Assembly (NCBI GenBank): GCA_947259885.1
Contig: CAMYNW010000006.1
Location: 1-64,000, forward strand
Reading direction: 5' to 3'
DNA: 64,000 bases
Source: an uncultured Gammaproteobacteria bacterium
GTDB lineage: Bacteria > Pseudomonadota > Gammaproteobacteria > Arenicellales > Poriferihabitantaceae
Both the position numbers and the translations under genes were made by a program. Below the pieces are notes generated by a model. It made no database searches. It was not told the origin of the DNA and saw only the letters and a program-made list of their open reading frames with translations. Positions 8,928 through 17,984 of the stretch are shown here, in pieces. Each line of letters begins with the position of its first letter. Position 1 is the stretch's first letter.

Positions 8928-8998
8928 CTATTAATCCTCCAATAACTTAATTGATTCTTATTATCCTACCTTTTTTCACTACAAAACAATGAGAATTT

Positions 8999-10213
8999 CT
9001 ACGCATCGGGTTTATTGTTCAAACGAATGACCTGATAGCAGCTATAGGCAACGGCACTTGAAAACAGAAAATATAGATATTCGATCCGGTAACGGAACTC
9101 AAGATCCGGATATACCAACAGATATAGAAAAAACAAAAGTGCCGCGAATATTCCAGCTCGTTTAACTGATAATCGTCCTGCTCGTATCTCGTGTATGCAT
9201 AGCAATGCCAGCGGCATCGTAGTAACGATCCAGGAAAGAGGTGGCCCTGTCATCACATCGGCTTCGATATCCATCAGATGGTTCAGAAACGTGTTCAGGT
9301 TATACATCTGAGATAACGAGGCAACAAAGAACAACAGCCCAAGAAAATTCCAAAAATTTCTCTCTTTGATTTGCTGTGCGCGCAATCTTGCGATGATCCC
9401 TAGACAGAAAAACAACATTATTGGAAACAGTGCTGATGGATTTCCTTCTAGAAAAAATGTGTAGTTTGGTACGACTACCACTGCGGTGAACGTAATTTGC
9501 GTAATGAACAGTGCGAAGATAATCATTGGAAAATCTAAAATATTATCTACTACAGCCGTCGCGTTTAAGAATCGTCGGTCTCCATCCCCCAAACGCTTCA
9601 TAGCGATGAGGCCGGATGTAATGAGAATACCCATGGCCACCAACTCAATCGTTTCTTCTCCTACTAAACGAACACGCCGCCAGAAATTATTCTGAAAACC
9701 AAGATCGTGCTCCAGAGCCTCAAGACCCGCCACCACCACAAAGATGCTGATTCCAATCACAATCAGCACTGCGGTTTGGCGGGTCGCGTTATGACTTAGC
9801 AGTTGAATCAAAGTTAAACTAAACGCCACTGCAAATACCAACGCAAATGGCAGTAGACCCCACCATCCTCCTACTCTAGCCACTGTCTCATGAAGCGATC
9901 CCACTTCGTCGAAACAGAGCGCAATCATCGCGAGAGACAGCACATACCACACCCAAGGCTTGGTACCCGATTCCTGAGCAATCGTGCCCACTCGAGCAAA
10001 CACAATACCCGCCAGGAAAAGACAGATTCCTGACCACCACACTGCGTAGTTCATTTCATGGGTAAGACTGACTCCGCGGTATGCAAAATGAAACCAGCCT
10101 GGATAATCGATAAAGAAAAACACCACCATTACGCCGATAAAAAAAGCGTTTACAAGCCAGATCCAGTACCATTGGCCGAATACCGTACTGTTTAGATGGT
10201 CTTGCTTAGCCAA
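8999..10213 (-). CDS. Multi-spanning membrane protein of unknown function
   Basis: A 404-residue protein made largely of hydrophobic helices, about ten by eye, with a short cytoplasmic loop rich in charge (MKRLGDGDRRF near 200). It starts with TTG at 10213 inside the last codons of the upstream membrane protein gene (8-base overlap), which indicates coupled translation. The FDEVGSLHE and GLEALEHDLG segments sit in or next to membrane helices and hold conserved-looking acidic/His residues. I do not recognise the family. It shares an operon with a second membrane protein and an SDR gene. Confidence 0.7.
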   Translation of the reverse strand: MAKQDHLNSTVFGQWYWIWLVNAFFIGVMVVFFFIDYPGWFHFAYRGVSLTHEMNYAVWWSGICLFLAGIVFARVGTIAQESGTKPWVWYVLSLAMIALCFDEVGSLHETVARVGGWWGLLPFALVFAVAFSLTLIQLLSHNATRQTAVLIVIGISIFVVVAGLEALEHDLGFQNNFWRRVRLVGEETIELVAMGILITSGLIAMKRLGDGDRRFLNATAVVDNILDFPMIIFALFITQITFTAVVVVPNYTFFLEGNPSALFPIMLFFCLGIIARLRAQQIKERNFWNFLGLLFFVASLSQMYNLNTFLNHLMDIEADVMTGPPLSWIVTTMPLALLCIHEIRAGRLSVKRAGIFAALLFFLYLLVYPDLEFRYRIEYLYFLFSSAVAYSCYQVIRLNNKPDA

Positions 10214-11138
10214 ATCGATACTCCTCAGTTGAATTCCGTGGAGCCCACGAGATCAATCCAAAACAGATAAAGAACCATAGCAGCAGTCTCGCCGATAACA
10301 CTGCAGCGGTTTGCCCTGTTGTCATAGCGTGCTTTTCCATATGCGGGAGTTGAATCCAGGCTGGAGCTTCAACATCGAGGCGATCTATGAGAAGTCTCCC
10401 TGGCTCCATTTTCAGCCCAAATGAGGCATTCGTATCTGCGGCCTCGAGTGCTGAAAGAGAGTCTCCTGAGATTTCAAATAGAGGCAAATACACGTAAGCG
10501 AGCCGTGTGTCATAACGAATGGACAGAATTCGCACAACGATCTTATCTCGAAGAATATCGACTCGTAATAGCGGCGCGTCATGCGATTGCTGGAAATAGA
10601 GCTGCGTACCTAAATTAACAGTCAGCTCATGGTGGTCGTCTATGCGATTAAAAAACTGTGCACTTAAGCCCGGTTTGCGATCACGGGATGCTTGCAGTGT
10701 GAGGTAAGTGCCGGCAGAGAGATTAGGAAGTTTAATCACCACCCTGTTTACTGCTATAGGTAAGATCAGAAGCCCAGCAGCGATCAATGCGACCACACCA
10801 AGATGTGGCCTGATAGATCTGACATCAGGAGTATTAAGCAAATACAGCGCGGATAGACTCCCAAATAACAGAATTGCGCCACAAAGATACAGGGTAATGA
10901 CATCGTCAAAAATCAGCAGCGACAGCAGCATCAAAAATCCGCAAGTAGCGCTGATGAGAATTTGCCAGCGGGAGTGCAGCCGGAGAATCGGCGAACCCAG
11001 ACAAAGCAATCCATACGCCGCAACAACCGTCAACCACCAGAAACGGGGTATTAGTGAATGTATTGTATTGTCAGACCAAAATCCCGCGCAAAGCACTGCC
11101 GAAAAGAGTAACACCAACGCTTTGTATGGAACGATCAC
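10206..11138 (-). CDS. Membrane-anchored protein of unknown function
   Basis: A 310-residue product. The first ~135 residues hold four or five hydrophobic helices. About 140-275 form a soluble region, presumably periplasmic, with a repeated strand pattern (LPNLSAGTYLTLQASRDRKPG, LRVDILRDKIVVRILSIRYD). One more helix near 282-300 (ARLLLWFFICFGLISW) follows. The start is GTG at 11138, two bases after the SDR stop. It overlaps the next gene by 8 bases. It probably forms a complex with that protein. The soluble part reads like a beta-sandwich that could bind a ligand. No family name can be supported. Confidence 0.7.
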   Translation of the reverse strand: MIVPYKALVLLFSAVLCAGFWSDNTIHSLIPRFWWLTVVAAYGLLCLGSPILRLHSRWQILISATCGFLMLLSLLIFDDVITLYLCGAILLFGSLSALYLLNTPDVRSIRPHLGVVALIAAGLLILPIAVNRVVIKLPNLSAGTYLTLQASRDRKPGLSAQFFNRIDDHHELTVNLGTQLYFQQSHDAPLLRVDILRDKIVVRILSIRYDTRLAYVYLPLFEISGDSLSALEAADTNASFGLKMEPGRLLIDRLDVEAPAWIQLPHMEKHAMTTGQTAAVLSARLLLWFFICFGLISWAPRNSTEEYRFG

Positions 11139-11140
11139 CG

Positions 11141-11926
11141 TTAAACGCCAGCGAGTAGTGTGCCACCATCTACGGTGATGACACTGCCTTGGATATAGCT
11201 TCCAGCTTGCGCTGCAAGAAGTAGCAGCACTCCGTCTAATTCATCCAGTGTCCCGGCGCGCCCTGGAAACAGACTGCCTATATACTTACGCCCGACCTCA
11301 CTGGTTAAAAACTCCTGATTGATATCGGTCATAAAATATCCCGGAGCAATCGCATTAACCCGAACTCCTTTGATACCAAGCTCAAGGGCCATAGTACGGG
11401 TGAGCTGGATTACTGCCGACTTGGCGCAAGAATAATTTGCCTGCCTGCGCTGTACTGCCATACCTAGCACAGAAGCGATGTTGATAATACATCCGCCCTT
11501 GGGCTGTTGCACCATATACCCACTGGCAATCTGGCCAACACGCCAAACCCCACTTAGATTGGTGTCAATGACCTCCTTCCACTGTTGTTCAGACATCTCG
11601 AGAAATCGTTCAGTTCGAGCAATACCTGCGTTGTTTAGCAGGATGTCAATTGATTCAAAGCGTTCTATCGCAGCGGCTACCGCTCTTTCAACGCTGCTGC
11701 GGTCGTTGACATCCATCTCAACACCAACGGACGATGCGCCATCGGACTCGATCTTTGACGCAATGCTCCGTACCTTATCGAGGCGTCGTGCGGTGAGCAC
11801 CACATTACATCCCGCCAATCCAAATAAGCGGGCCGCGTGTTCACCTATTCCGGATGATGCACCTGTTACCAACGCAGTTTTTCCGTCGAGGCCAAACATA
11901 TCATTCAGCTTGCTGGCGAAGGTCAT
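11141..11926 (-). CDS. Short-chain dehydrogenase/reductase (FabG-like)
   Basis: Classical SDR of 261 residues. The nucleotide-binding motif TGASSGIG is near 21-28, NNAG near 95-98, the catalytic Ser in NIASVLG near 147, and Tyr/Lys in YSCAK near 162-166. The C-terminal VDGG motif is typical of FabG-type 3-oxoacyl reductases and sugar/steroid dehydrogenases. The substrate is unknown. It is the first gene of a tight three-gene set with two membrane proteins of unknown function, so it may modify a lipid-linked or hydrophobic substrate (inference). Confidence 0.85.
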   Translation of the reverse strand: MTFASKLNDMFGLDGKTALVTGASSGIGEHAARLFGLAGCNVVLTARRLDKVRSIASKIESDGASSVGVEMDVNDRSSVERAVAAAIERFESIDILLNNAGIARTERFLEMSEQQWKEVIDTNLSGVWRVGQIASGYMVQQPKGGCIINIASVLGMAVQRRQANYSCAKSAVIQLTRTMALELGIKGVRVNAIAPGYFMTDINQEFLTSEVGRKYIGSLFPGRAGTLDELDGVLLLLAAQAGSYIQGSVITVDGGTLLAGV

Positions 11927-12037
11927 TTGATTAGCGGTATTTTCTTATATGTCTTCGGATTGTAACGCCTAAAGACAGCTATTGCTCACCGGTGACAGTG
12001 CCGGAGCAAACGGCGATAATCTGGAGTTTACCGACCC

Positions 12038-13102
12038 GTGTCTCCTGTGCACAGTTACTCCTCATCTCGTTCAAAAATAGTTCTGATTGGGCTTACGGCC
12101 TTAGTACTAACGGTATCGTTTGTATCCCTGAATTCCGGGGCAATCGAGACCGGTTTTGGTGAGACTTTAAGTGCAATTGGTCACTTGCTGGGTATGAACC
12201 AGGATGCTGGAAGTGATCGTCTTGCGATGATTCTGTCTCAGATTCGGCTGCCGCGTCTGTTACTGGGAATTCTCGCCGGCGGCGGCCTGGCATTATCTGG
12301 AGCGGTAATGCAGGCCTTGTTTCGCAATCCCATGGCGGACCCGGGGCTGCTCGGGGTGTCGGCTGGCGCAGCGTTTGGGGCAGTGCTCACTATCGTCCTA
12401 GGGGTCTCGCTGTTGCCAGGACTGCTCACGCTTATGGGGAACTGGCTGCTATTATTAATGGCGTTTGGTGGCAGCCTGGTCAGCCTGCTTTTAGTGTACC
12501 GGCTTGCCAGGATTAATAACCGCACCGACATCCCTACAATGCTACTCGCCGGAGTGGCAATGAATGCCATTACCGGTTCACTAATTGGGCTATTGAGCTA
12601 TGTTGCCAGCGATAATGAGCTTAGAGATTTGATTTTTTGGAGTCTGGGAAGCCTTGAAGTGACCGATTGGAACAAGCTCATTGTGGCCTCCATTGTAATC
12701 GCGCCCGCATGTGGGGCCATGCTGGTGTATAGCGGCGCTTTAAATGCAAATCTTCTAGGAGAAAACGAAGCCAGGCACCTCGGATTCGATATAGAGAAGG
12801 TTAAAACCAAGCTTATCATCCTGGTGTCACTGGTAGTGGGGGTGATTGTTGCCATGTCTGGCATTATTGGTTTCGTAGGACTTGTGGTTCCACACTTGCT
12901 ACGCCTAGTGGTTGGCCCGGATCACCGTTTGTTGTTGCCTGCCTCGGCACTATTTGGTGCTGCACTACTTGTTTTGGCTGACATTGTTGCGCGCACCATG
13001 GTGGCGCCTGCCGAGGTACCAATTGGAATTATCACTGCAGTACTTGGAGGGCCACTTTTTCTATGGCTGCTGATCCGACATAAGCGCAGACAAATCATCT
13101 GA
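12038..13102 (+). CDS. FecCD/BtuC/HmuU-type ABC transporter permease
   Basis: A 354-residue inner-membrane permease of the vitamin B12/haem/siderophore importer class. Family features are LPRLLLGILAGGGLALSGAVMQ near 70-91, NPMADPGLLGVSAGA near 96-110, the cytoplasmic coupling loop with GENEARHLG near 242, and GIIGFVGLVVPHLLR near 270-285. The start is GTG at 12038. The ATPase gene follows one base after the stop. No binding-protein gene is on this strand. The nearest is btuF on the converging operon, so a B12 role (BtuC) is likely. The ATPase partner looks more like HmuV, so haem cannot be excluded. No B12 riboswitch was found before this gene. Confidence 0.85.
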   Translation: MSPVHSYSSSRSKIVLIGLTALVLTVSFVSLNSGAIETGFGETLSAIGHLLGMNQDAGSDRLAMILSQIRLPRLLLGILAGGGLALSGAVMQALFRNPMADPGLLGVSAGAAFGAVLTIVLGVSLLPGLLTLMGNWLLLLMAFGGSLVSLLLVYRLARINNRTDIPTMLLAGVAMNAITGSLIGLLSYVASDNELRDLIFWSLGSLEVTDWNKLIVASIVIAPACGAMLVYSGALNANLLGENEARHLGFDIEKVKTKLIILVSLVVGVIVAMSGIIGFVGLVVPHLLRLVVGPDHRLLLPASALFGAALLVLADIVARTMVAPAEVPIGIITAVLGGPLFLWLLIRHKRRQII

Positions 13103-13887
13103 TGTACAAAACAACTAACCTCAAAATTCAATTCGGACAACATGTCCTGCTGCATAATCTTTCAATGGAGATTGAATCAGGACAGCTGTGCATGGTGGTG
13201 GGCCCCAACGGCGCCGGTAAAACTACTTTGTTAAGGTGCCTCGATGGAGAAATCAATCCAACTGAGGGCACAATTGAGTTTGACGGCAAACTTTTAGACC
13301 TCTGGACGACAAGGGAGCTAGCGAAATCCAGAGCGGTATTGCCACAAAACTCCTCTCTTGAGTTTCCGTTCAGTGTTCAGGATGTGGTCCTGATGGGTCG
13401 TATGCCACACGACACGCCTTATGAAACTGATCTAGAGATTGCTCACCAGGTACTCGGAGTTTGCGATTGTCAGCATCTGGCGCAACGCGCTTTTCCAACG
13501 CTTTCAGGCGGCGAACAGCAGCGAACGCAAACCGCGCGAGTGCTTGCCCAGGTATGGCAGGACTTTCCCGGACATGATCGGTTTTTACTTCTGGATGAAC
13601 CGGTATCGGCGCTCGACCTTAGCCATCAACACTCGCTCCTGAAATTACTAAAAGAACTGGCCGATACCCAGGGTATTGGCATCCTCTGTACCCTGCATAA
13701 TCTGAACCTTGCGGCCCAGTATGCTGACCGCTGTCTGATCCTTGATCAGGGTCGACTGGTAGCGGATGGTGCTGCGAACGAGGTGTTTACCGAAGAAACA
13801 CTCAGCAATGTATTTGATCTTGATATTTGGCTGGAACAACACCCTCAGGACCCATCAATTCCATTGATCATTCCGAGACTGTCGTAA
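13102..13887 (+). CDS. ABC transporter ATP-binding protein (HmuV/BtuD type)
   Basis: Nucleotide-binding subunit, 261 residues. Walker A GPNGAGKTT is at 34-42, the Q-loop region AVLPQNSSLEFPFSVQDVVLMG near 76-97, LSGGEQQR near 135-142 and Walker B FLLLDEPVSALD near 162-173. The LPQxSxLxFPF and MGRMPH motifs resemble haemin importer ATPases (HmuV) more than enteric BtuD. Its ATG overlaps the last base of the permease stop codon, so the two are co-translated. It converges on cobU. The likely substrate is cobalamin because of the facing btuB-btuF-cobU operon. Haem is the alternative. Confidence 0.85.
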   Translation: MYKTTNLKIQFGQHVLLHNLSMEIESGQLCMVVGPNGAGKTTLLRCLDGEINPTEGTIEFDGKLLDLWTTRELAKSRAVLPQNSSLEFPFSVQDVVLMGRMPHDTPYETDLEIAHQVLGVCDCQHLAQRAFPTLSGGEQQRTQTARVLAQVWQDFPGHDRFLLLDEPVSALDLSHQHSLLKLLKELADTQGIGILCTLHNLNLAAQYADRCLILDQGRLVADGAANEVFTEETLSNVFDLDIWLEQHPQDPSIPLIIPRLS

Positions 13888-13963
13888 CTAATTCAAGAGT
13901 AGAGGATTTTTGGTTTTTTGGTGAGGCTTAGGAAAAAATTAATAGTAAATTTTTGACCGGGGA

Positions 13964-14485
13964 TCATCCCCCACCCTCACCTTTCAGACAGTAGGGAAGT
14001 CCGAACATGATCATGGTCACTCTGTCTGCAACCGCCGCTATATCCTGATGCAACCATCCACTCTGGTCAACAAACTGTCTACTTAATTGGTTGGCCGATA
14101 CCACTCCCATGCCAACCTCATTTGTCACCAGCAAAACTTCCGCTTCAGTATCGGTGAGCGCCCGCAGAAACTGCTGTTTTTCCCTCTCCCACTGGTCGTA
14201 ACGTTCAGAGCACAGCCAGTTACTGAGCCATAGCGTTAAACAGTCAATCAACAATACATCCGCGGATCCAAATTGCTCTACAACTTTGGCAAGATACTGT
14301 GGTTGTTCAACCAGCCGCCAATCCCGGTTCCGCTGTGCCTGATGGCGAATGATTCTCTCCTTCATTTCATCATCGTCAGCTGTGGCCGTGGCAACAAATA
14401 CTTTGTTGCCAGACTTTGCTTCAGCGGCCTTCAAAGCATAGGTGCTTTTACCGCTGCGGGCTCCTCCTGCTATCAGCTCAATCAT
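13964..14485 (-). CDS. cobU: Adenosylcobinamide kinase / cobinamide-phosphate guanylyltransferase
   Basis: CobU/CobP, 173 residues, normal length. It phosphorylates adenosylcobinamide and transfers GMP to give AdoCbi-GDP in nucleotide-loop assembly and cobinamide salvage. The P-loop GGARSGKST is at 7-15. DVLLIDCLTLWLSN near 75-88 and VTNEVGMGVV near 119-128 are family signatures. It is the last gene of the riboswitch-led btuB operon and overlaps the 2H phosphoesterase gene by 8 bases. No cobS, cobT or cobC is present in the window, so later steps must be encoded elsewhere or by other enzymes. Confidence 0.94.
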   Translation of the reverse strand: MIELIAGGARSGKSTYALKAAEAKSGNKVFVATATADDDEMKERIIRHQAQRNRDWRLVEQPQYLAKVVEQFGSADVLLIDCLTLWLSNWLCSERYDQWEREKQQFLRALTDTEAEVLLVTNEVGMGVVSANQLSRQFVDQSGWLHQDIAAVADRVTMIMFGLPYCLKGEGGG

Positions 14486-15176
14486 TTTTATTAGAATTAT
14501 TACTCACCCAATAGATACGCCCCGATTCAAGCTCAATCTCCATGATGACTTCGATAGGGCCGCCAACACTGGACGTCTGATAGCTGGCAAGCGCAATCTT
14601 TCGAACCATGATCGCAGAGACCCGATTACCAGCAAACTGTTGAATTAGGTCAGCGACCAGGGGCGTAGGATAGATCCCACCGTAAAGCCCCACAGTCATA
14701 TGCGGAACAAATTCCAATTCTTCGGTCATGCACGACCGATCACACATCACTCGTGCCAGGTCTGCGCGCAGGTTTCGCAATTTCCCAGATGGTTCATGCA
14801 CTTCGAAATAGGCAGAAGATGTGAAACTGGATAAAGCCCCAAGTGAAAGTTCAAAGCAACTGGTGTGCCGGCAGATTTCAACAAGCGGGGTTTGTTTCAA
14901 ATTATGCGACCCATCAAATCCGGCGGGCAATATAGTGATATGCGGCTGGCGATAATAGCTGCTGAGCATAAACGGCTGTAAATGCTTTGTTGCGCCATGA
15001 AACAGGTCTATCCAATCAGCATCGTCTACAGGTATTGCCCAGAAATAGTATCGCCGCCTTCCCAGATGCCATGATTTAAAATCTTCATCGACGTTTTTAA
15101 TTGTAAATGGATGCTCGAGGAAATGCTTAAGCGCATTCAGATCTTTTGCACAACAAGGTGCATCAGCGGAGGGCAC
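14478..15176 (-). CDS. 2H phosphoesterase (2'-5' RNA ligase-like) in the B12 operon
   Basis: I chose GTG at 15176 because it has AAGG about eight bases upstream and because an ATG at 15263 would place 30 unlikely residues deep inside btuF. It still overlaps btuF by 14 bases. The product, about 232 residues, has the two H-x-T/S motifs of the 2H superfamily, HITI and HMTV, about 100 residues apart, with RRRYYFWAIPVD before the first. Members cleave or form 2',3'-cyclic or 2'-5' phosphodiesters, and none is a standard B12 enzyme. Tight coupling to btuF and cobU suggests action on a corrinoid nucleotide-loop or ribazole phosphate intermediate (inference). Confidence 0.75.
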   Translation of the reverse strand: MPSADAPCCAKDLNALKHFLEHPFTIKNVDEDFKSWHLGRRRYYFWAIPVDDADWIDLFHGATKHLQPFMLSSYYRQPHITILPAGFDGSHNLKQTPLVEICRHTSCFELSLGALSSFTSSAYFEVHEPSGKLRNLRADLARVMCDRSCMTEELEFVPHMTVGLYGGIYPTPLVADLIQQFAGNRVSAIMVRKIALASYQTSSVGGPIEVIMEIELESGRIYWVSNNSNKND

Positions 15177-16080
15177 GCCGCACCTTGTCAAGCTGATGGC
15201 AGAATGATTGCACACCTTTAAGCATACGCAGGGTATGTCGATGCATAACATCTGAATCCACATAGATAAAGTGTTGGTTTTTCACAGCCTTTACCGTGTA
15301 CCATTTCTCCCATACCGCCATATCTGGCTTCTGGTTGTTAACCATACCTGTAACGATGACATCCGGATTCGCATCAACCACCGCTTCAAAGCTGATTCGT
15401 GGTGCTATGATTGAAAGCTCAGCAAATAAATGACGAGCCCCACACACCTCAAGCACTCTTGAAATCAAGTGATCGCCGTTTAGCGTCATCAGTGGATCAG
15501 TCCACACCTGATAGAACACATCCAGATGTTTCTGATGCGCAAATTCGGCACGTGCCGACTCGATATTTTGCTGTATTCTACTTAAATCAGGGTCTTGCAA
15601 CTCAGTTGTTCCAGAGAGCGCGGCAAGCTCTTGGATATTTTCTACAATGCTTTCAAAGCTCCGAGGTTCAGAGTAGTACACCGGAATCCCCAGTTGCTCA
15701 ATTTGCTTTAGAGCATCACGATTGTTACCACTGCGCCACGCCACCACCAGGTCAGGTTCAAGCGCTATGATTGCTTCAAGATTGAACTGCACATGACTGC
15801 CAACAGAAGGAATATGCTTAGCCTCAGGCGGATAATCGCTATATTCCACAACCCCGACAACCCTGTTGCCTGCACCAGCCGAGAACAGATTCTCCGTATT
15901 GTGCGGTGCAAGGCTAATGATTCTCTGAGCTGGCGCTGGAAGCGTGACGACACGATCAAAATCATCAATTACTCTGACTCCGGGGACGGCGGCATTGGCA
16001 CTGGAACCGATAATTATCAAATAGATAGCCAATACGCGGAATGTTGCAGCGAGGTATTCGACAGATACGAATTTCTTCAT
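15163..16080 (-). CDS. btuF: Periplasmic cobalamin-binding protein BtuF
   Basis: Substrate-binding protein (class III, helical-backbone) of the B12 ABC importer, 305 residues. A signal peptide covers about 1-30 (AIYLIIIGSSANA). The mature part shows PAQRIISLAPHNTENLFSAGAG, GVVEYSDYPPEA and the ALEPDLVVAWRSGN region, all typical BtuF/FepB-like signatures. It starts 12 bases after btuB and overlaps the 2H gene. It delivers B12 from BtuB to a BtuCD-type permease, probably the pair encoded convergently at 12038-13887. Confidence 0.9.
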   Translation of the reverse strand: MKKFVSVEYLAATFRVLAIYLIIIGSSANAAVPGVRVIDDFDRVVTLPAPAQRIISLAPHNTENLFSAGAGNRVVGVVEYSDYPPEAKHIPSVGSHVQFNLEAIIALEPDLVVAWRSGNNRDALKQIEQLGIPVYYSEPRSFESIVENIQELAALSGTTELQDPDLSRIQQNIESARAEFAHQKHLDVFYQVWTDPLMTLNGDHLISRVLEVCGARHLFAELSIIAPRISFEAVVDANPDVIVTGMVNNQKPDMAVWEKWYTVKAVKNQHFIYVDSDVMHRHTLRMLKGVQSFCHQLDKVRRALR

Positions 16081-16092
16081 CTGTGACTATTA

Positions 16093-17916
16093 TTAGTTTG
16101 GCTGATACCGAAGTGTCACCATAGCGTTAACACCATCCTGATTGTAAAAGGCTGCTGTTTCATACTTTTCATCGAAAACGTTGTTGATCTTGAGTCCAAG
16201 TATCCAATTTTTATGGAATTTGTAGGCAGTGCGCAGATCTACCAGCGTGAACCCATCGATCTCGACGAGATTCGCTATATCGTCATAGCTTTTCCCTTTG
16301 TACAGTGCAGATGCTCCCGCCGACCAGGCACCAAAGACCCTGTCTGCACTAATTTGAAAGTTCTCTTTGGCGCGACGCGCGAGCTGGTTGCCGTCATTGG
16401 AACCGCCGCTTGCATCCACCGGATCCAGCAGAGTCAGGTTGCCACCGATCAGCCAACCATTGACCCTTACTGTGCTTGTGAACTCTATACCAGTAATCTC
16501 CGCCTGGTCTGTATTAACCGGCGAAAAGGAGACTGGATCAAATGCGATTAGATCATCAATTTCCGTTCTGAAAAGATTAATACTCCAGTTGCCGTTGCTA
16601 GTTCGCCCTGAAAAACCCAGATCAACACTGCTCGAGGTTTCTGCCACCAGATCAGGATTTCCGAATCCCGGAAAGTAAAGTTCGTTGAAAGTCGGCGCTT
16701 TAAAAGCAGTTCCATAGGAGAAGGTCATTCTCGATTGCGACCCGGTATTGCGACCATAGGCTATGCCTCCGGTGGTTTCACTGCCAAACTGTTCGTTGTC
16801 ATCATTACGCAACGAAAGATCAAAATTGTGAACGCCGAGCATAGTATTGAACGAGGAAAATATTCCTAGGTTGTCACGATTTGATACTGCGAAAATCGAA
16901 TCACTTTCAACTTCATCGTCGGTATAGTCCACCCCCAAAATCAAACGATCTTCATTTATCTTAATATCGTTTTGCCATGATAATTGATCCCTGCTGGTAT
17001 CAAACTTAGTGGCGAAAGCGTCATCCAGAAAGTTATCCGACTCATCTTTTGACTGTGCGATCAATAGACTGGAAGTCCAGATATCGTTTGCTTCGACTTC
17101 AGCCTTAACATGGCCAACCTTAGTCGCGGTTTCGGATCTGTTCTGGAAAGATCCGTCAAACTCAGTTTCACCATTTGTACTCAATACCCGTGCTTCGAGA
17201 TTGAAACTGTCCGCCAGCTGACTACCTGCGCCTATTGAGAGGGAATCATTTTCATAACCATCTTTATCTGGCTCAACTGTGAAACACCCCGCATCAAAAC
17301 TTCCGCGGCAGGCGTTAAAACCATCGGTACGTGAACTGGTAGCACTCAGTGAATACCAACGCTTCGAATCCCCACCGGATACACCTAAATTAATATCAGA
17401 AGTATTGTGACTTCCACCGGTGACACTGAAAATCGGCTTGGTGCCCACGCCTCCTCGCCGTGTAAAGATCTGAATCACCCCACCAATAGCCTCGGAGCCA
17501 TATAAGCTCGATCGTGGCCCTCTGACGACTTCAATTTTTTCGATCTGATTGACCGGTAAATCCTGGAAAGGGGTGGTCCCTAATGTGGCTGAGCCCACTT
17601 TCACGCCATCAATCAATACCAGAGTGCTGTCAGATTCCGTTCCGCGCAGAAACAACGAAGTGACTTGACCCGGCCCACCATTATTGCTGATTTGAACGCC
17701 GGGAACCGTGGCCAGAACTTCCGGCACGCTGATCGCGCCGGTGCGCTCAATCTGTTCTCGAGTAATGGTCGTAACCGGCGCCAACGTCTCGTCGGCTGTT
17801 TCCGCACCTCTAGAAGCGGTAACGACAATGGTTAAGGGGTCGTTCTGAGCGCTAACCAAGAGTGAAGATACGAGCAACATCAAGCCGGAGAAACCGGCCA
17901 AAAGGGTAATTTTCAT
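16093..17916 (-). CDS. btuB: TonB-dependent cobalamin receptor BtuB
   Basis: Outer-membrane gated barrel, about 607 residues. I prefer ATG at 17916 (MKITLLAGFSGLMLL...SAQ) because a signal peptide and an AGG-containing site precede the mature protein. An in-frame ATG at 17958 would add 14 odd residues. The TonB box region is PLTIVVTASR. The plug (VPEVLATVPGVQISNNGG, SLFLRGTESDSTLVLIDGV, RGPRSSLYGSEAIGGVI) and the barrel ending NQDGVNAMVTLRYQPN with a C-terminal aromatic-type strand are complete. It is controlled by the upstream cobalamin riboswitch. It is first in the operon btuB-btuF-2H-cobU. Confidence 0.93.
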   Translation of the reverse strand: MKITLLAGFSGLMLLVSSLLVSAQNDPLTIVVTASRGAETADETLAPVTTITREQIERTGAISVPEVLATVPGVQISNNGGPGQVTSLFLRGTESDSTLVLIDGVKVGSATLGTTPFQDLPVNQIEKIEVVRGPRSSLYGSEAIGGVIQIFTRRGGVGTKPIFSVTGGSHNTSDINLGVSGGDSKRWYSLSATSSRTDGFNACRGSFDAGCFTVEPDKDGYENDSLSIGAGSQLADSFNLEARVLSTNGETEFDGSFQNRSETATKVGHVKAEVEANDIWTSSLLIAQSKDESDNFLDDAFATKFDTSRDQLSWQNDIKINEDRLILGVDYTDDEVESDSIFAVSNRDNLGIFSSFNTMLGVHNFDLSLRNDDNEQFGSETTGGIAYGRNTGSQSRMTFSYGTAFKAPTFNELYFPGFGNPDLVAETSSSVDLGFSGRTSNGNWSINLFRTEIDDLIAFDPVSFSPVNTDQAEITGIEFTSTVRVNGWLIGGNLTLLDPVDASGGSNDGNQLARRAKENFQISADRVFGAWSAGASALYKGKSYDDIANLVEIDGFTLVDLRTAYKFHKNWILGLKINNVFDEKYETAAFYNQDGVNAMVTLRYQPN

Positions 17917-17934
17917 CTGGAAACCTATCGGCGG

Positions 17935-17952
17935 TTGCACGCACCCGTGCAA
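17935..17952 (-). promoter_or_regulatory. Short hairpin between riboswitch and btuB start
   Basis: TTGCAC/GTGCAA form a 6-base stem with a 6-base loop, about 20 bases before the chosen btuB ATG. It could be part of the riboswitch expression platform that hides or frees the ribosome binding site. No U-tract follows, so transcription termination is unlikely. Confidence 0.35.
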
Positions 17953-17984
17953 TTTCATTTATGACGCAGTATTAGTGCGGCACA

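Noticed and set aside
11927..12037. Second B12 riboswitch or Fur box before the permease gene
   Set aside because: Only a CACCGGTGA palindrome is present; no B12 box, aptamer core or Fur-like sequence was seen.
13888..13963. GGGGATCATCCCC palindrome at the cobU 3' end as a bidirectional terminator
   Set aside because: The stem is five base pairs and is not followed by a T-tract in the needed direction.
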